A DNA stretch of 6,065 nucleotides from CG1-02-33-12 sp964403775. Lineage in GTDB: Archaea; Nanobdellota; Nanobdellia; Woesearchaeales; CG1-02-33-12. The position numbers were made by a program, and so were the translations under genes. The stretch lies in the NCBI GenBank assembly GCA_964403775.1, contig CAYOHL010000049.1, positions 1 through 6,065 of the forward strand, written 5' to 3'. The notes beneath the pieces are model-generated. The model was not told the DNA's origin and ran no database searches. It saw only the letters and a list, made by a program, of their open reading frames with translations. Positions 5,519-6,065 of this stretch are shown piece after piece. How positions within the stretch are numbered: the stretch's first letter is position 1; every line of letters starts with the position of its first letter.

Positions 5519-6065
5519 ATGGAATTTATATCAATCAAACAGGCAATGGAAAAACAAACTGGCCAAGTAAACATAAGGGGATGGTGCTATCGTTTTAGAA
5601 GCAGCAACAAGATGGCCTTTATAACATTAAGGGATTCAACAGACATTATACAGTGTGTTGTTGAAAAATCAAAGGTAAATAAAGAACTTTGGAAAAAAGC
5701 TTTAAATGTAACAATAGAATGCTCTCTTGAAATAGCTGGAAATATAAAAAAAGATGAAAGGGCCCCAACTGGATTTGAGATAGCTGTTTCTTCATTAAAT
5801 ATTGTAGGAGAAAGCGACACATTCCCAATAACAAAAGACCAGAGCCCTGAATTTTTATTGGATAACAGGCATTTATGGCTAAGGTCAAGAAAGATGACTG
5901 CAATCTTGAAAATAAGGTCTGCTGTTTTTCAGGCAATAAGGAAGTTTTTCAATGACCTCGGCTTTTATGAAACACACTCGCCTATGTTTTCACCTACTAG
6001 CTGTGAAGGTGGCTCAACTTTGTTCGAGGTTAAATACTTTGATGACATTGTTTACTTAACACAAT
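5519..6065 (+). CDS. asnS: Asparaginyl-tRNA synthetase, N-terminal part (3' end outside window)
   Basis: The first 182 residues of a class IIb synthetase that attaches asparagine to tRNA-Asn. Seen: an OB-fold anticodon-binding domain (about 15-100) with GWCYRFRSSNKMAFITLRDS (21-40), close to the AsnRS pattern GWVYRxRSSKKxxFIxLRDSTG; the linker KKDERAP (77-83) and FPITKDQSPEFLLDNRHLWLRSRKMTAIL with the AsnRS hallmark LLDNRHLWLR (113-122); motif 1 around Pro155 (DLGFYETHSPMFSPT); and SCEGGSTLFEVKYF (161-174), followed by YLTQ at the window edge. Archaeal AspRS would instead read ATEGGxELFPVxYF, so the Asn assignment is preferred. The N-terminal OB domain also rules out the AsnRS-derived asparagine synthetase paralogue that lacks it. 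Asp42 replaces the usual Gly in LRDSTG. The start is set by the TATA box and GGTG; ATG 5501, in frame, would add six residues (MFWCRF). It is divergent from tgt over a shared 91-bp promoter region. Confidence 0.93.
   Translation, partial: MEFISIKQAMEKQTGQVNIRGWCYRFRSSNKMAFITLRDSTDIIQCVVEKSKVNKELWKKALNVTIECSLEIAGNIKKDERAPTGFEIAVSSLNIVGESDTFPITKDQSPEFLLDNRHLWLRSRKMTAILKIRSAVFQAIRKFFNDLGFYETHSPMFSPTSCEGGSTLFEVKYFDDIVYLTQ

Noticed and set aside
5587..5936. Two minus-strand open frames within the asnS region
   Set aside because: The plus strand encodes conserved AsnRS motifs here and is open to the window edge.
5519..6065. Archaeal AspRS as the identity of the right-edge synthetase
   Set aside because: The CEGGSTLFEVKYF and LLDNRHLWLR patterns are those of AsnRS; archaeal AspRS has ATEGGxELFPV. 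A complete aspS is also already present.
1..6065. CRISPR array, tRNA or rRNA gene, insertion sequence, or a phage or defence system
   Set aside because: No regular repeats, no cloverleaf-like segment, no terminal inverted repeats and no transposase, integrase or nuclease motifs were found. Nearly all bases lie in six identified genes or their short promoters.

Overview
The window looks like a piece of an AT-rich archaeal chromosome, most likely from a small-genome DPANN-type lineage (Woesearchaeota/Pacearchaeota-like); the lineage is inferred, not proven. The archaeal signs are direct. Every complete gene, and the gene running off the right edge, has an archaeal TATA box (TTTATATA, TTTAAATA or a close variant) placed so that transcription would start 0 to about 12 nt before the start codon. 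Gene ends carry bare T-tracts rather than hairpins, arginine codons are mostly AGA/AGG, and the partial gene at the right edge is an archaeal/eukaryal-style asparaginyl-tRNA synthetase. Against this background, AspRS is of bacterial type with a GAD insertion, and the tRNA-guanine transglycosylase has the short queuosine-type architecture rather than the archaeosine type.

Left part (1-2120): the C-terminal end of a protein of unknown function, with a very acidic linker and a cysteine-rich domain (CC and CxCxC), converges on a 535-residue Na+/phosphate-cotransporter-family protein with a fused PhoU-like C-terminal domain. Middle (2121-2547): a divergent promoter region separates the transporter from a tiny acidic lipoprotein gene, followed by the aspS promoter. 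Right part (2548-6065): aspS (+), tgt (-) and asnS (+, cut by the window edge). aspS and tgt abut tail to tail with no intervening base. tgt and asnS are divergent from a 91-bp region holding two back-to-back TATA boxes.

The thematic point is aspS-tgt-asnS. AspRS and AsnRS charge tRNA-Asp (GUC) and tRNA-Asn (GUU). Queuosine-type TGT modifies G34 of tRNAs with GUN anticodons, which are Asp, Asn, His and Tyr. Three adjacent genes therefore all read or modify the same anticodon position. The AspRS carries His31 and Gly83 at the two anticodon-domain positions associated with non-discriminating bacterial AspRS (able to charge tRNA-Asn as well), although an AsnRS gene lies about 1.2 kb away. The TGT keeps the catalytic aspartates and zinc ligands but has several changes in otherwise conserved active-site and tRNA-contact motifs. 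I see no mobile element, CRISPR array, tRNA or rRNA gene, and no clear novel multi-gene system; the tRNA-anticodon cluster is the most interesting feature.
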